From: Thermococcus thermotolerans
GTDB taxonomy: Archaea; Methanobacteriota_B; Thermococci; Thermococcales; Thermococcaceae
Reading direction: 5' to 3'
NCBI RefSeq assembly: GCF_024707485.1
Contig: NZ_CP102602.1
Span: forward strand, 1,736,001-1,800,000
DNA length: 64,000 nt
The notes beneath the pieces are model-generated. The model searched no databases. It was not told the origin of the DNA and was given only the letters and a program-made list of their open reading frames with translations. Each line of letters opens with the position of its first letter. The first letter of the stretch is position 1. The position numbers and the translations under genes were made by a program. This document shows, piece by piece, positions 1-7,953 of this stretch.

Positions 1-216
1 CACGCCGGGAGGAACGAACATGACGCTCATGTTCCTGACGAATAGCTCCGCCTCCCCCTCCACCCACTCCAGTTTGATGAGGCCCGCGAGCAGAGAACCC
101 AGGAGAAAGAGCATCCCCATAACGCTTCCGGGAACCGTCAGGTTGAGGATGTATGTTACCAACTCGCCCAGTGCGTAGAAGCCGAATATTATCGCCAGTC
201 CGCGGTAGGCCTTCAT
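1..216 (-). CDS. LrgA/CidA-family holin-like membrane protein (3' end cut by window)
   Basis: The 72 visible residues begin MKAYRGLAIIFGFYALGE and form two hydrophobic segments. They end in a charged turn followed by MFVPPGV, which resembles the conserved FVPAGVG region of the CidA/LrgA family. In bacteria these small polytopic proteins modulate murein hydrolase export or small-molecule efflux; the archaeal role is unknown, and an LrgB partner would be expected downstream, outside the window. The ATG at 214-216 is the first in-frame start. The gene is divergent from the next gene, with a shared 89 bp spacer. About 40-50 residues are missing. The family call is from sequence resemblance only. 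Confidence 0.8.
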   Translation of the reverse strand, partial: MKAYRGLAIIFGFYALGELVTYILNLTVPGSVMGMLFLLGSLLAGLIKLEWVEGEAELFVRNMSVMFVPPGV

Positions 217-237
217 GTCTCAACCTACGGCAAGGGC

Positions 238-245
238 ATATAAAA
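238..245 (+). promoter_or_regulatory. TATA box of the 306-1763 gene
   Basis: ATATAAAA with a purine-rich BRE-like stretch before it lies 61 bp upstream of the ATG at 306. This predicts transcription near 268-270 and a leader of about 35 nt. The leader ends in GGTGATA, which provides the ribosome binding site and is also part of a TGM-like palindrome (287-303). Confidence 0.6.
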
Positions 246-305
246 GCGTCCCGGCCCATGCGAAAGACCAATAAGCCATCACCGCGTAACACCCCTGGTG
301 ATACC

Positions 306-1763
306 ATGCTCCTCAGGGACTATAGATTTCCCCCAAGGTACGGCCCGGAGTGGGGTAGCGGCGGCATATTCGGGCTGAAATACCACAATGGGACGCTTTA
401 CTTCACGCTGGCCTTCGAGGCCGAGGCGCACTTCATAGACGTGAAGAGCGGCGAGGAAAAGACCTACGACTTCACCCTTCTCGGCGATGCCCCGACGAGC
501 GGTGGAGATACCTACAACGCGGTCGAGACCGTTGACGAGTTCATATACTTCGGCGGCTGGGTTCACGCCCCGGCCGTTTACAGAGAGGACCGAAGGATAC
601 TCTTCCACAACAAGTACTCCCACGTCCACGTCTACGACACCGAAGAGGGGACTGTAAAGCTCCTCTGGAAGGATTCCATCCACCACGAGACCGACTGGGC
701 AGGGGAGGTAAGCGATATACTCTACGACCCCTACAACGACAGGCTCCTGCTCGCGAGGGAAGACGGGCACGCGAACCTCGGTGTCTATGCCCTCGATAGG
801 AGAACCGGGAAGGCGGAAGCCCTGATTCACGAGCCCTCCCTCAAGGGGACCCTGGTTCACGATGCAGCCTTCTTTGGGGTCGGGAGCAACTTCACCGCAG
901 GGCTGAGGGAGATAAGGGCCCTCGACCTGATAACCGGAAAATGGGAAGCGTTTAAACCCGGGGACAGCGTCGATGGAAGGCCTTACATAAGGCCGGAATA
1001 CGGACCACTGGCGAGTGCCTACAACAGGGCCTTTGCCTTCGTCCGTGGGGGGATAATAGCAGGCAACCCCCTCATGGGTGAGGACTTCGGGTTCTTCCGT
1101 CTCTTCGAGTTCTACACCTTCTACGCCCCCTTCAGGGTGAACGCGATAAACGTCGGCGGTGGAATACTGACGGCCTACAACGCCCACCACGACGTCCTCT
1201 ACCGGCCGGACGGGAGTCTGACGTGGGCGACGACCAACACGATAGCCGGGCCCAGCGTTCTCCTCTACATCGCACCGCCGATGGTAAAGATAGTGGGAAC
1301 CTTCGGGGCGAGGGTTACGGGCATCGAAAAGGTGGACGGAAAGCTCCTTATTGCCACCAACACCACCCCGAACACGGGCTCAACCGAGGCGACGCCCTTT
1401 GACACGGGGAGCAGGGATGTGGTGGTTCTCGACGAGAAGATAATTCAGGAGAGGCCGCCGGCGGTGAGCTTCTCAGTGCCCCTGTCACTGCCTAGCATGG
1501 CGAGGAAGCTGGGCGGTGGGACCTTCGGAGGAGTCCCCCTCGACGGCTACCGCGAGCCCAGGATGGTTCTCTACCTGAGCAACGACAACAGGCTGACCGT
1601 CTACGAATACGACCTTTCGCTTCCAGCGGGGGAGGCCGTTGCGGAAACCTTCGATGTCAAGGCGGGCAAGAACATCCTTGAGCTGGACTCCTTCAGCGGA
1701 ATCGTGGGCTTCGAGCTGGAGAAAGAGGACATGAAAGGAAAAGTAAGAATAGAGCTCCGCTGA
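306..1763 (+). CDS. Conserved beta-rich protein of unknown function (possibly DUF2139)
   Basis: A 485-residue soluble protein without signal peptide or membrane segment. It is full of short Y/F-rich strands alternating with D/G turns, for example LYFTLAFEAEAHFIDV, IYFGGWVHAP and LLLAREDGH, the texture of a six- or seven-bladed beta-propeller. I think it belongs to the archaeal family DUF2139, but that is from memory of the family and not tested. The start is the ATG at 306, five bases after GGTGA at 298-302; the frame stays open upstream to 153, but that part is low in coding character and overlaps the divergent LrgA gene. A T-rich stretch after the stop (1767-1777) probably ends transcription. 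No enzymatic motif is recognisable. Confidence 0.85.
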   Translation: MLLRDYRFPPRYGPEWGSGGIFGLKYHNGTLYFTLAFEAEAHFIDVKSGEEKTYDFTLLGDAPTSGGDTYNAVETVDEFIYFGGWVHAPAVYREDRRILFHNKYSHVHVYDTEEGTVKLLWKDSIHHETDWAGEVSDILYDPYNDRLLLAREDGHANLGVYALDRRTGKAEALIHEPSLKGTLVHDAAFFGVGSNFTAGLREIRALDLITGKWEAFKPGDSVDGRPYIRPEYGPLASAYNRAFAFVRGGIIAGNPLMGEDFGFFRLFEFYTFYAPFRVNAINVGGGILTAYNAHHDVLYRPDGSLTWATTNTIAGPSVLLYIAPPMVKIVGTFGARVTGIEKVDGKLLIATNTTPNTGSTEATPFDTGSRDVVVLDEKIIQERPPAVSFSVPLSLPSMARKLGGGTFGGVPLDGYREPRMVLYLSNDNRLTVYEYDLSLPAGEAVAETFDVKAGKNILELDSFSGIVGFELEKEDMKGKVRIELR

Positions 1764-1774
1764 GCCTTTTCCTT

Positions 1775-2080
1775 TTATGATTCCATGCTTCCCAGGATGT
1801 TGTTCCAGGAGTAGCTGGATTCCACGAGCTCCCTTACGGCTATGCGCTCCTCTCCGATTATCTCCGGTTCCAGCTCTTTCAGCTTCTCTAGAAGCTCCTC
1901 CCTGGGTAGTGCATCCTCATCGAATACCACGAAGCCGTTTTTGGCGTAGCCGTTGAGGAACGCCCTCCATATCCTTTCGTCCTTCAGGAGCTCGTACTGC
2001 TTTGCAGTGGCCTTCTCCCAGTCTATGTTCCCGAACCTGAAGCTGAGCACCGTGAGCATCTTGTCCGGGCTGACGCTCAT
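1775..2080 (-). CDS. Small conserved hypothetical protein downstream of the radical SAM gene
   Basis: A 101-residue, charged, mostly helical protein beginning MSVSPDKMLTVLSFRFGNID, with no membrane segment and no cysteines. I do not recognise the family. The chosen ATG (2078-2080) has AGGTGG five to six bases upstream; a GTG at 2087-2089 would add three residues but lies inside that ribosome binding site. It starts 10 bp after the stop of the tetraether-synthase-like gene and is surely cotranscribed with it, so it may assist that enzyme; this is inference from position only. Confidence 0.75.
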   Translation of the reverse strand: MSVSPDKMLTVLSFRFGNIDWEKATAKQYELLKDERIWRAFLNGYAKNGFVVFDEDALPREELLEKLKELEPEIIGEERIAVRELVESSYSWNNILGSMES

Positions 2081-2090
2081 CTCGACCACC

Positions 2091-3863
2091 TCACGCCTTT
2101 TCCATGACTCCGAGGTAGTCCTCGATGTCGACGTAGGTCTTCCTGTAGAGCTCGCTGTTCTTCATCCGCTCAACGAACTCCTTCGTTCTGATGTACTTGT
2201 CCTTCCGGTACTCCCAGTCAGGATGGAGCGCCTTCCACTCCTCCCAGGTGTAGCTGAACTGGGCCTGCACCTTGTCCCTGTAGAGCTCCGGGATCACGTT
2301 GAAGGTACAGAAGGGCACTATCCTTCCGTCCGGCATGGCGTAGTGGATGACGCAGCGCTCAACCCTCTCGACGTCGTAGTTGTACTCGTCCATGAAGTGC
2401 ATCATTCCCAGGAAGAGTGCGTTGAGGTGGAACTTTCCGAGGGCGTCGTAGTTGCCGTGGACAAAGGCGTTCTTTATGAGGTCGAGGACACCGAGCCCTT
2501 CGGGGGCGTACTTCTCGTCGTAGAAGCTCTTGAACTTCATGAATATCTCGGCGCCGAGCTTGAGTTTGTGGAGCCTGCCCATGCTCTTCCAGCCCTCTAT
2601 CTCCTCCGCCTTGCTCTCCAGGTACTCAACGAAGCCTTCCACATCAAGGAACCTTCCAATCGGGACGACCCTCTTCTTCTCCCTGTCCAGGAAGACGTAG
2701 GTGGCGGCACCGCAGCCGTAGTGGCTGGTCATGTAGTACTTACTGCCCGAGAACGCCTCAAAGAACCTGGCTATATGCCCCGCTATCGGAATCGGATACC
2801 AGTCCTCCCTGGCTATGGCACCGTGGGTCTGCTCCTCTATCCTCTTTATCGCGCCCGGTATGGTTATTCTAAAGCGCTGGCGCTCCTTCTTCGGAACCCT
2901 CCCTACGAGGGAAATCGGCTGGAAGTTTACACCGCGGACGATGTCGAGGTGGTTGAGGCCGAAGTTGATTATCGCCCCGAGCTCGTGATCGTTGACGTTC
3001 CTTATGGTGGTCGGCACGAGGACTATTCCTGGCCCGCTGGCCTTCCTCACGTTCTCAAAGATGAGCGGTATCTCCCAGTGGTTCTTCCAGTTGGTCTGGG
3101 GGGTCATTCCGTCGTAGCTGAGGTACAGCACGTTGACCCCTGCCTTGCGTATCTCTTTGACCAGCTCCGGCTCGAAGGCGAGCTTTATTCCGTCCGTGTT
3201 GAGCTGGACGTGGTCGTAGCCTTCCTCCTTGGCGATCCTGATTATCTCTATGAGGTCCTCGCGGAGGGTCGGCTCGCCTCCGGTGAGCTGAACGGCGTTT
3301 GCCCCGATGGGGTGCTCCTTCTTTGCATTGCGGAGCATCATCCTTATCTGCTCAAGGGTTGGCTCGTATATCGGCTGGCCCTCCTTGGCATAGAAGAAGC
3401 AGTACCAGCAGCTCAGATTGCAGCGGTTGGTGAGAACTATGTTGAGCAGGCTGGTGTGGGAGCGATGCCTAGCGCAGAGACCGCAGTCGAGGGGGCAGTT
3501 GACGCCCGAGGCGTCAACGTTGGCACTCATAAGCTTGAAGTCAAACTTCCACCGCTGGAACCGGTAGTACTGTTCAACATCCTCATAGTAGAGGTCGGTT
3601 ATCATACCTTCCGGACAGCGCTTCGTTATCCACACCATACCGTCCTTCTCCCAGACGACTGCCGGAACGACCCTTCTGGTTTCCGGGCAGAGGGAGTACG
3701 TCCTGTGGGGCAGATGTCCACCGTAAGCCCTGCTGGCCTTCCTAAGCATCTCCTCGAACTCCTCCTCGCTGATCTCCGGAAACTCGACTATATCCCTGAT
3801 CCTCCTCGTCAGCTGGTCGAATTCCTTTTCGCCGCTGGGCACTTCACCAACGCTCTCTGCCAT
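2091..3863 (-). CDS. tes: Radical SAM enzyme, tetraether lipid synthase (Tes)-like
   Basis: A 590-residue radical SAM protein. The cluster motif is C148-x3-C152-x2-C155 in CNLSCWYC, followed by a GGEPT glycine-rich SAM motif. Ahead of it sit single cysteines in SLCPE and RCPEG and the cluster CPLDCGLC. This matches the archaeal Tes/MJ0619-type family (COG1964), whose structure carries auxiliary iron-sulfur clusters and a rubredoxin-like iron site in addition to the radical SAM cluster. Tes joins the ends of two isoprenoid chains to make macrocyclic archaeol and GDGT tetraethers. A related family makes bridged GMGT lipids, so the exact product is uncertain. The ATG at 3861-3863 has GGGTG seven bases upstream; an ATG at 3867 is two codons earlier. 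A small hypothetical gene follows in the same operon. Confidence 0.75.
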   Translation of the reverse strand: MAESVGEVPSGEKEFDQLTRRIRDIVEFPEISEEEFEEMLRKASRAYGGHLPHRTYSLCPETRRVVPAVVWEKDGMVWITKRCPEGMITDLYYEDVEQYYRFQRWKFDFKLMSANVDASGVNCPLDCGLCARHRSHTSLLNIVLTNRCNLSCWYCFFYAKEGQPIYEPTLEQIRMMLRNAKKEHPIGANAVQLTGGEPTLREDLIEIIRIAKEEGYDHVQLNTDGIKLAFEPELVKEIRKAGVNVLYLSYDGMTPQTNWKNHWEIPLIFENVRKASGPGIVLVPTTIRNVNDHELGAIINFGLNHLDIVRGVNFQPISLVGRVPKKERQRFRITIPGAIKRIEEQTHGAIAREDWYPIPIAGHIARFFEAFSGSKYYMTSHYGCGAATYVFLDREKKRVVPIGRFLDVEGFVEYLESKAEEIEGWKSMGRLHKLKLGAEIFMKFKSFYDEKYAPEGLGVLDLIKNAFVHGNYDALGKFHLNALFLGMMHFMDEYNYDVERVERCVIHYAMPDGRIVPFCTFNVIPELYRDKVQAQFSYTWEEWKALHPDWEYRKDKYIRTKEFVERMKNSELYRKTYVDIEDYLGVMEKA

Positions 3864-4066
3864 ATCCATTCACCCCTCATTTCCACTCCTTTTGCTGGGT
3901 TTTATTTCGCTTCAGGATATAAAAACTTTTGCGTAAATATGAAGATTTTCCTGCATATCTATGCCCCATACTTGGGTAGAGAGCTGACCTGTCATGGATG
4001 GTGGGGTTTTCGAGAGGAAAAAAGGTAAGGTTAAAAACAGACCCTCAAACTTAGTCCGGTGGTGAG

Positions 4067-4426
4067 ATGCCTGCGAGAGAGATGAGGATGGAAATGTTCC
4101 TCCGCGCCCTGCTGAGGAGGGACTTCACAAAGGCAAAGGCGCACCTGGAAAAGCTCCAGAAGATGGCCGGCTCCGATGAGTGGGGCAGGGGCTACGGGAA
4201 GGCAATAAACGGGTTCATGAGCGCCCTGAAAGACAACGACACAGATGCACTCATAGTCCAGCTGATAAACGAGCACGACAGGGAAAAGGCCGAGAAGCTC
4301 CTTGGGCACTTTGAATCCATTCTTGAACACGAGTTCAGGGACGAGTACGAGAAGGGCTACTATACGGCATGGGTCGAGTTCCTCAAAGCCTACCTGAGCC
4401 AGAAGACCCTCGCACTCAAGAGATGA
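4067..4426 (+). CDS. Conserved hypothetical helical protein upstream of udg
   Basis: A 119-residue, highly charged, all-helical protein (starts MPAREMRMEMFLRALL) without cysteines, signal peptide or membrane segments. The helices at roughly 5-45, 50-75 and 78-112 could form a tetratricopeptide-like bundle. GGTGGTGAG ends two bases before the ATG, and a TATA-like GGTTAAAAAC stands about 37 bp upstream. The stop is 9 bp before the uracil-DNA glycosylase start, so the two genes form an operon. I do not recognise the family; a link to DNA repair is suggested by context alone. Confidence 0.75.
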   Translation: MPAREMRMEMFLRALLRRDFTKAKAHLEKLQKMAGSDEWGRGYGKAINGFMSALKDNDTDALIVQLINEHDREKAEKLLGHFESILEHEFRDEYEKGYYTAWVEFLKAYLSQKTLALKR

Positions 4427-4435
4427 GGTGTTTTC

Positions 4436-5023
4436 ATGGGCAGGGAAGAGGCAATGAGAAAGCTTGAGGAGCGGATTAGGGCGTGCCAGAAGTGCCCGCT
4501 CGGCCAGCTCAGAACGAACGCCGTGCCCGGTTCGGGAAGCTACGATGCAAAAATCATGTTCGTCGGGGAAGCACCGGGGTACTGGGAAGATCAAAAGGGC
4601 CTCCCCTTCGTTGGGAGAGCCGGTAAAGTTCTCGATGAGCTTTTGGCTGAGATAGGCCTCACCAGGGAAGAGGTCTACATCACCAACATCGTGAAGTGCC
4701 GTCCCCCAGAAAACCGCGACCCCACCGATGAGGAGATCAGGGCCTGCTCCTCCTACCTCGACAGGCAGATTGACATCATCAGGCCGAAGGTCATAGTCCC
4801 GCTCGGCAGGCACTCGATGCGCTATATCCTTGAGAAGTTTGGCTTCGAAGCCGAGCCGATAAGCAAAATCCACGGAAAAACTTTCGAGGCAAACACCCTT
4901 TTCGGGAGATTCGTCATAATGCCGATGTATCATCCGGCAGTGGCCCTATACCGTCCCCCGCTGAAGGAAGAGCTGAGGAAGGATTTTCAGAGGTTGAAAG
5001 AGCTTATCAAGGGCTCTCCATGA
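4436..5023 (+). CDS. udg: Family 4 (type IV) uracil-DNA glycosylase
   Basis: A 195-residue enzyme that removes uracil from DNA in base excision repair, important in hot-growing cells where cytosine deaminates quickly. Visible signatures are C17-x2-C20 in CQKCPLG, the catalytic-loop motif GEAPG with the following GLPFVGRAG, further cysteines in KCRPPENRD and RACSSY that complete the [4Fe-4S] site, and the MYHPA leucine-loop motif near residue 163. Length and motif order match family 4 UDG. GAGGTG lies before the ATG at 4436. The gene follows the small helical protein by 9 bp, and a spacer of about 300 bp separates it from nhaC. Confidence 0.95.
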   Translation: MGREEAMRKLEERIRACQKCPLGQLRTNAVPGSGSYDAKIMFVGEAPGYWEDQKGLPFVGRAGKVLDELLAEIGLTREEVYITNIVKCRPPENRDPTDEEIRACSSYLDRQIDIIRPKVIVPLGRHSMRYILEKFGFEAEPISKIHGKTFEANTLFGRFVIMPMYHPAVALYRPPLKEELRKDFQRLKELIKGSP

Positions 5024-5330
5024 GGCTGTTCCACTTTCAATTACTCTTCCGAGTGAGTCTTCCCTACTTGGCGTTTTTTAAGCCCGAGACGCTGTCTCCT
5101 GAAGCTTTTTCTGGGAAAGATTTTTATGGAATTGGTGAGCATTATTGTACTTGAGAGTATGCATTAATGCAGAGGTACACTAATATTCACTGAGATGCAG
5201 GAAATACGGTTCAAATGCATGGAAGGGGACCACGAAATTTTCGAAAATATGTCATTATGTCAAAAAGTATTCAGGAAAGCTTATATTCCACCCAAGATTT
5301 CAAGGCATGATATTTAATGGGGGTGAAACC
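5024..5330. other. Intergenic spacer upstream of the NhaC-type antiporter
   Basis: About 307 bp with no gene that I can support. It is AT-rich compared with its flanks. It holds the perfect 12-bp palindrome TGCATTAATGCA at 5160-5171 and the nhaC TATA region near 5280. The T-rich stretch CGTTTTTTAAG at about 5074-5084 may end the udg transcript. Confidence 0.6.
5278..5287 (+). promoter_or_regulatory. TATA/BRE of the NhaC-type antiporter gene
   Basis: AAAGCTTATATT reads as a BRE plus TATA box about 50 bp upstream of the ATG at 5331. Expected transcription start is near 5308, leaving a leader of about 23 nt that carries GGGGGTGA. Confidence 0.6.
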
Positions 5331-6938
5331 ATGTCGGACTTCGGTATACTATCTCTGCTGCCACCTCTGGTGGCTATTATACTGGCGATATGGACGAAGA
5401 GGGTTATCCTAGCGCTGTTCGCCGGTGTCTGGATTGGCGGCGTTATGGTATCGGGCTGGAACCCAGTGACTGGAACCACCCAGACCCTCGACTGGATAGT
5501 GGCGAACGCCACCGACGACTGGAACGTCAAGATACTGCTGTTCGACTTCCTCATTGGAGCCGGCGTCGGGCTGATCTATAAGTCCGGCGGTGCATACGCG
5601 ATAGGCCGCGCCCTCGCGAGCAAGGTTAAAAGCAGCCGCGGCGCCTCGCTGATGGGATGGCTCCTCGGCGTGCTCATCTTCTTCGACGACTACACCAACA
5701 CCATCATCGTCGGAAACACCATGAGGCCCATCACCGACAGGACAAGGGTTTCGAGGGAGATGCTCGCCTACATAGACGACTCAACGGCCGCACCGGTCGC
5801 CGGTCTGGCTATAGTCTCGACCTGGATAGGCTACGAGGTGGGTCTCATCGGCGACGCCTTCAGCAAGCTGAACGTTGACCTGACGTCCGTTGGGGGCGCC
5901 TATGGTGCGTGGGCCCACAGCGTTCCCTTCAGGTTCTACTCGATACTCGCGATAATACTCGTCTTCATCGTGGCGCTCACCCACAGGCACTACGGGGCCA
6001 TGCTCCAGGCCGAGATGCGCGCAAGGAAGGAGGGCAAAGTCCTCCGCGACGGCGCCAGGCCCCTCATGACAACGGAAGTCGACCTGGGGATGCCCAAGGA
6101 AGGAGGAAGCGTTCACATCTTCATATGGCCCATACTGACGCTGATCTTCGTCACGCTCTACGGCATGTGGTACACCGGTGGTGGGGGCGAGGTCTACGCC
6201 ACCGACGGACTGATGGGGGTCCTCGGGAACTCCGACTCTGCACTGGCGCTCCTCTGGGGAAGCTTCGCGATGGTCGTTGTTGCCCTCTTCCTCGTGCTCG
6301 TCACCAGGCAGATGACGGTTGAGGAGGCCGAGGACGCGATAGTCCGCGGCATGAAGCAGATGGTTATTGCCAACACCATACTCCTCCTGGCATGGAGCAT
6401 CAAGAGCGCCACCGACGCCGTTGGAACCGCACCCTACATCGTCGACCTCGCCAAGAGCGCCGGCGTTACAGGAAGCTGGGTGCCCCTGATAGTGTTCCTC
6501 ATCTCGATGTTCATCTCATTCACGACCGGAACGAGCTGGGGAACCTTCAGCATCATGCTGCCGATAGCGATACCCCTCGCCTACGGCGTTACCGGCTACC
6601 TCGGTCCGGAGGTCTTCGCGGCAATCGGTGCCGTCTTCGCAGGAGGAATATTCGGCGACCACTGCTCCCCGATCAGCGATACGACAATCATGAGCTCTAT
6701 GTTCAGCGGTTCCGACCACATAGACCACGTCACGACCCAGGTTCCCTACGCGATGACCGCCTCGGGCGTCGGCATAATACTCTACCTCCTCTTCGGACTC
6801 GGAGTCCACACCTGGTGGATCCTCCTGCCACTTGGTCTGGTGCTCCTCGTCGGAGCCTGGTACTTCCTCAGCGAGTGGTACGGCAGGAAGTACGGCATAC
6901 CCCACGGCAAGGTGCCGGTCTACGTGGCCGAGGAGTGA
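5331..6938 (+). CDS. NhaC-family Na+/H+ antiporter
   Basis: A 535-residue polytopic membrane protein with about a dozen hydrophobic segments. Conserved polar motifs of the NhaC superfamily are visible inside the membrane region: FFDDYTNTIIVG near residue 120, DDSTAAPVAG near 150, TGTSWGTFSIMLPIAIPL near 405 and GDHCSPISDTTIMSS near 440. These carry Asp and Ser/Thr residues typical of ion-binding re-entrant loops. It would exchange Na+ for H+ across the cytoplasmic membrane and help ion homeostasis; a related amino-acid/H+ exchanger cannot be excluded. The start at 5331 is preceded by GGGGGTGAA; an upstream ATG at 5307 would put this ribosome binding site inside the gene. A T/C-rich terminator-like stretch follows (6940-6958). 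Confidence 0.9.
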   Translation: MSDFGILSLLPPLVAIILAIWTKRVILALFAGVWIGGVMVSGWNPVTGTTQTLDWIVANATDDWNVKILLFDFLIGAGVGLIYKSGGAYAIGRALASKVKSSRGASLMGWLLGVLIFFDDYTNTIIVGNTMRPITDRTRVSREMLAYIDDSTAAPVAGLAIVSTWIGYEVGLIGDAFSKLNVDLTSVGGAYGAWAHSVPFRFYSILAIILVFIVALTHRHYGAMLQAEMRARKEGKVLRDGARPLMTTEVDLGMPKEGGSVHIFIWPILTLIFVTLYGMWYTGGGGEVYATDGLMGVLGNSDSALALLWGSFAMVVVALFLVLVTRQMTVEEAEDAIVRGMKQMVIANTILLLAWSIKSATDAVGTAPYIVDLAKSAGVTGSWVPLIVFLISMFISFTTGTSWGTFSIMLPIAIPLAYGVTGYLGPEVFAAIGAVFAGGIFGDHCSPISDTTIMSSMFSGSDHIDHVTTQVPYAMTASGVGIILYLLFGLGVHTWWILLPLGLVLLVGAWYFLSEWYGRKYGIPHGKVPVYVAEE

Positions 6939-7006
6939 GCTTTCCCTTTCCTTTTCTCGCCACTTTTAAAAGGCAAAGGTTCAACCCTCTTCTCGGAGGT
7001 GAGAGA

Positions 7007-7909
7007 GTGCTCGTCAGGGCTTTCGTTCCGGCTCACATAACGGCTTTCTTCGTCCCGGTGTTTCACGATGACCCTCTAAAAGCAGGCTCCCTTGGTGCGG
7101 GCGTGAACCTCGACAAGGGTGTCAACGTCTTCGCGAGCGTCGAGGAGGGCTCCCTTGAGAGGCACGTACACATAGCCTTCAACGGCGAGCCGGTTGGGAA
7201 GAAGAGGGCAGTCATAAGCTACTCCGTCGCGGATGAACTCGTTCCAGAGGATTTCCGCGGAGAGGTTGAAATCTGGCAGTACTTCGATTTTCCGAACGGG
7301 TACGGCTTCGGCAACAGCGCCGGCGGCGCTCTGGGAACGGCCTTAGCGTTAAGCTACACCTTCGGCGGGACGTGGCTTAGGGCCGCTCAGACAGCGCACA
7401 AGTATGAGGTCCTCAACAGGGGCGGCCTTGGGGATGTGATAGCCCAGCTCGCCGGTGGGATAGAGGTTCGCGTTAAGGCAGGTGGCCCGGGAATCGGGGT
7501 TGTTGACAACCTGTTCTTCGAGGGATACAAAGTCCTCGTCGTCCCCCTTGGAAGGCTATCAACGAGAGAAGTTCTGGACGGCGATGTCGTGAGAACCATA
7601 GAGCGCGAGGGGAAGGAGGCCCTTGAGAAGCTCCTCCTGGAACCGAGGCCTGAGAGAATGATGACCCTCGCGAGAGGGTTCGCGGAGAGAACCGGCCTCC
7701 TGAGCGGTGAGCTCCTTGAGCTGGCGGGGGAGATTGATAGGGTACTCAGGAATCCCAGCTCCATGATAATGCTGGGCAGGGGTCTCTTTGCCCTTCTCCG
7801 GGAGGACGAGGTGGAGAAGGCCATAAGCTTGGTCTCCGACCTCGACCTGCCCTACGATGTGACCGGAATCCATGAGGGCAGGCCCGTGGTGGGAAGGTGG
7901 GTCGGCTAA
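7007..7909 (+). CDS. Pantoate kinase (archaeal coenzyme A pathway)
   Basis: A 300-residue GHMP-superfamily kinase that phosphorylates pantoate to 4-phosphopantoate, the first of two archaeal steps replacing pantothenate synthetase and pantothenate kinase. The GHMP phosphate-binding motif appears as [15 protein letters not shown] (about residues 97-111). Other marks are AHIT near the N-terminus and the glycine-rich [11 protein letters not shown] near 143. It starts with GTG at 7007, seven bases after GGAGGTGAG; the reading frame is open upstream into nhaC but that part is antisense-like and has no ribosome binding site. The neighbouring DNA ligase (TATA-less 44 bp spacer) matches the pantoate kinase-ligase order known in Thermococcus kodakarensis (TK2141-TK2140). 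Confidence 0.92.
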   Translation: MLVRAFVPAHITAFFVPVFHDDPLKAGSLGAGVNLDKGVNVFASVEEGSLERHVHIAFNGEPVGKKRAVISYSVADELVPEDFRGEVEIWQYFDFPNGYGFGNSAGGALGTALALSYTFGGTWLRAAQTAHKYEVLNRGGLGDVIAQLAGGIEVRVKAGGPGIGVVDNLFFEGYKVLVVPLGRLSTREVLDGDVVRTIEREGKEALEKLLLEPRPERMMTLARGFAERTGLLSGELLELAGEIDRVLRNPSSMIMLGRGLFALLREDEVEKAISLVSDLDLPYDVTGIHEGRPVVGRWVG

Positions 7910-7953
7910 ACCCTTTTATCTCCCTTCCCCCTAACCTATCCCAGGTGGTGGGG

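Noticed and set aside
1953-4028. 691-codon plus-strand frame opposite the radical SAM gene
   Set aside because: It is the antisense image of a well-supported enzyme gene, has no ribosome binding site and shows the Leu/Val-rich composition typical of antisense frames in GC-biased genes. The same holds for long antisense frames at 279-1190, 4031-4933, 8587-9696 and 25565-26566.
6392-7006. Upstream extension of pantoate kinase
   Set aside because: It reads Arg-rich out-of-frame sequence of nhaC; the GTG at 7007 has a strong ribosome binding site and fits the family length.
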